6,547 nucleotides of DNA, taken from the NCBI GenBank assembly GCA_047618565.1, contig JBLHKW010000216.1:1-6547 (forward strand). Direction: 5' to 3'. Source of the DNA: JBLHKW01 sp047618565. Its GTDB lineage: Bacteria > Planctomycetota > UBA1135 > GCA-002686595. Each line of letters starts with the position of its first letter. The stretch's first letter is position 1. Position numbers and translations under genes: made by a program. Positions 5,714 through 6,547 of this stretch are shown piece by piece. Below the pieces are notes generated by a model that saw only the letters and a program-made list of their open reading frames with translations, had not been told where the DNA came from and did no database searches.

Positions 5714-5737
5714 GGACTCCAGGTCCAGGACTCCAGG
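5714..5737 (-). repeat. Duplicated decamer containing the pgi ribosome binding site
   Basis: CCTGGAGTCC (minus strand) occurs twice, at 5714-5723 and 5728-5737, separated by 4 bases. The proximal copy holds the GGAG that is 8 bases from the TTG start of pgi. The distal copy places a second GGAG 22 bases from the start, too far for direct use. It could reflect slippage, a standby ribosome site or a regulator-binding direct repeat (14-base period). The repeat itself is certain; its function is not known. Confidence 0.6.
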
Positions 5738-5752
5738 ATTGAGACGCGCCGA

Positions 5753-5758
5753 GTTATA
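5753..5758 (-). promoter_or_regulatory. Possible -10 element upstream of pgi
   Basis: On the minus strand TATAAC lies 44 bases before the pgi TTG and matches five of six bases of the -10 consensus in an otherwise very GC-rich gap. The hexamer 17 bases upstream (TGGCGG) is a poor -35. If used, it would start a pgi-usp transcript independent of the metallopeptidase gene, with a leader of roughly 38 bases carrying the duplicated decamer. Confidence 0.3.
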
Positions 5759-5846
5759 GGGGCAGACCGGCCTCTCCGCCAGCACCAGGGCCCCATCCCC
5801 GGCGCGATCCTGCCCTGCCCCCTGCGCGCCCCCTATCGACTGCGGA

Positions 5847-6527
5847 TCAGTTCCGGGAACCGGACCGCGACAGCAGGTACACCAGGGTCGCGATCGAGGT
5901 CAGGGCCCCGGCAACGTAGGTCATCGCCGCCGCACCGAGCACCTTGGACACCCCTTCGGCCTCCTCCTGGGTCGTCACGATGCCCGATTCCGCAAGCACG
6001 GCCTTGGCACGACGGCTCGCGTCGAATTCCACCGGCAGGGTCACCAGCTGGAACAGCACGGTCGCGGAGAACAGCACGATGCCGACCGTGACCAGGGGCT
6101 GAATCTGGAGCATCATCCCGCCCATGAACACCCAGATCCAGGCGCTGGATCCGAACTGCGTCACCGGAACCAGGCTCGAGCGAATCCCGAGTGCCTTGTA
6201 GTTGTTGGCGTGCTGGATCGAGTGCCCGGCCTCGTGGGCCGCGACCGCGATGGATGAGATCGAGCGGCCCTCGTACACGTCGGGAGACAGGCGCAGGGTG
6301 CGCGTGCGTGGGTCGTAATGATCCGAAAGGAAGCCTGCGACGCGCTCGATCGTGACCTCGGCCCCGCCCGCACGGGCGACAGCTGCGGCGGCCTCGGCCC
6401 CGGTCATGCCGGAGCGCACTCCGACCTTTGCGTAGCGCTTGAACGTGCCCTTGACCCGTGCGGATGCCCAGAGGGCAACCAGCATGAACGGGCCTACGTA
6501 CAGGAAGTAAAGCGGGTCGAAGATCAT
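5847..6527 (-). CDS. Membrane zinc metallopeptidase, YugP family (Zn_peptidase_2)
   Basis: This 226-residue integral membrane protein has the same length as B. subtilis YugP (about 225). A hydrophobic segment at about 5-22 is followed by a cytosolic-type region with the family block LSDHYDPRTRTLRLSPDVY at 67-85. The zinc-binding HEAGH lies at 98-102, where His98 and His102 would bind zinc and Glu99 would be catalytic. Two further membrane segments lie near 125-142 and 144-164, then LPVEFDASRRA at 164-174, whose Glu167 probably supplies the third zinc ligand as in HtpX-like peptidases. A last membrane segment lies near 198-220. The substrate is unknown; a membrane-protein quality-control role is plausible. 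The ATG at 6527 matches the family N-terminus, but only 20 bases of upstream sequence are present and no Shine-Dalgarno site is seen there. It reads in the same direction as pgi, 138 bases upstream of it. Confidence 0.93.
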   Translation of the reverse strand: MIFDPLYFLYVGPFMLVALWASARVKGTFKRYAKVGVRSGMTGAEAAAAVARAGGAEVTIERVAGFLSDHYDPRTRTLRLSPDVYEGRSISSIAVAAHEAGHSIQHANNYKALGIRSSLVPVTQFGSSAWIWVFMGGMMLQIQPLVTVGIVLFSATVLFQLVTLPVEFDASRRAKAVLAESGIVTTQEEAEGVSKVLGAAAMTYVAGALTSIATLVYLLSRSGSRN

Positions 6528-6547
6528 GGCTCTGGGGGTCGTTGTCG

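Noticed and set aside
4455..5759. Plus-strand open frame of 434 residues opposite pgi
   Set aside because: It is an antisense shadow of pgi, whose catalytic residues and signatures are all present. The plus-strand translation has no domain features.
5709..5846. Intrinsic terminator after the metallopeptidase gene
   Set aside because: The gap is G-rich on the coding strand but shows no clear stem followed by a T-run.

Overview
The window comes from a high-GC bacterium. Most codons end in G or C, which also opens long antisense shadow frames. It holds seven genes, and no RNA gene, transposon or CRISPR array is visible. The taxon cannot be fixed from sequence alone. A trio of microcompartment vertex proteins beside a class II (fuculose-phosphate-type) aldolase resembles loci known from Planctomycetota/Verrucomicrobia and some Myxococcota. 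I favour a lineage of that kind, with low certainty.

Left half, plus strand. After a G-homopolymer stretch (11-24) and a 13-bp tandem repeat (82-150) comes a secreted SurA/PpiC-like protein (175-1608). It has two diverged SurA-N-like segments and a C-terminal parvulin fold that appears to lack the usual catalytic histidines. Twenty-eight bases later, behind a strong AAGGAG site, begin three tightly packed EutN/CcmL (BMC-P, pentameric vertex) genes: 1637-1933, 1935-2222 and 2222-2524. They are separated by 1 nt and then overlap by 1 nt, so they are almost certainly translated together. After a 122-nt gap containing a hairpin and a possible leaderless-type promoter lies a class II aldolase (2647-3369) with its zinc and catalytic residues intact.

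Right half, minus strand. A zinc metallopeptidase of the YugP family (5847-6527), glucose-6-phosphate isomerase (4317-5708, TTG start with a GGAG site) and a UspE-like tandem universal stress protein (3372-4304) all read leftwards. The pgi and usp genes are 12 nt apart and probably form one transcription unit. The aldolase and usp converge with only 2 nt between stop codons, and a palindrome covers both stops.

The most interesting part is 1637-3369. It is a microcompartment vertex cluster plus a probable signature aldolase, with no BMC-H/BMC-T shell tile, aldehyde dehydrogenase, PduL or acetate kinase in view. It could be a satellite locus of a sugar-phosphate aldolase metabolosome whose main shell genes lie elsewhere. 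The aldolase would cleave a deoxysugar phosphate to DHAP and lactaldehyde. Pgi and the stress protein are general sugar-metabolism and housekeeping neighbours with no demonstrated tie to the compartment.
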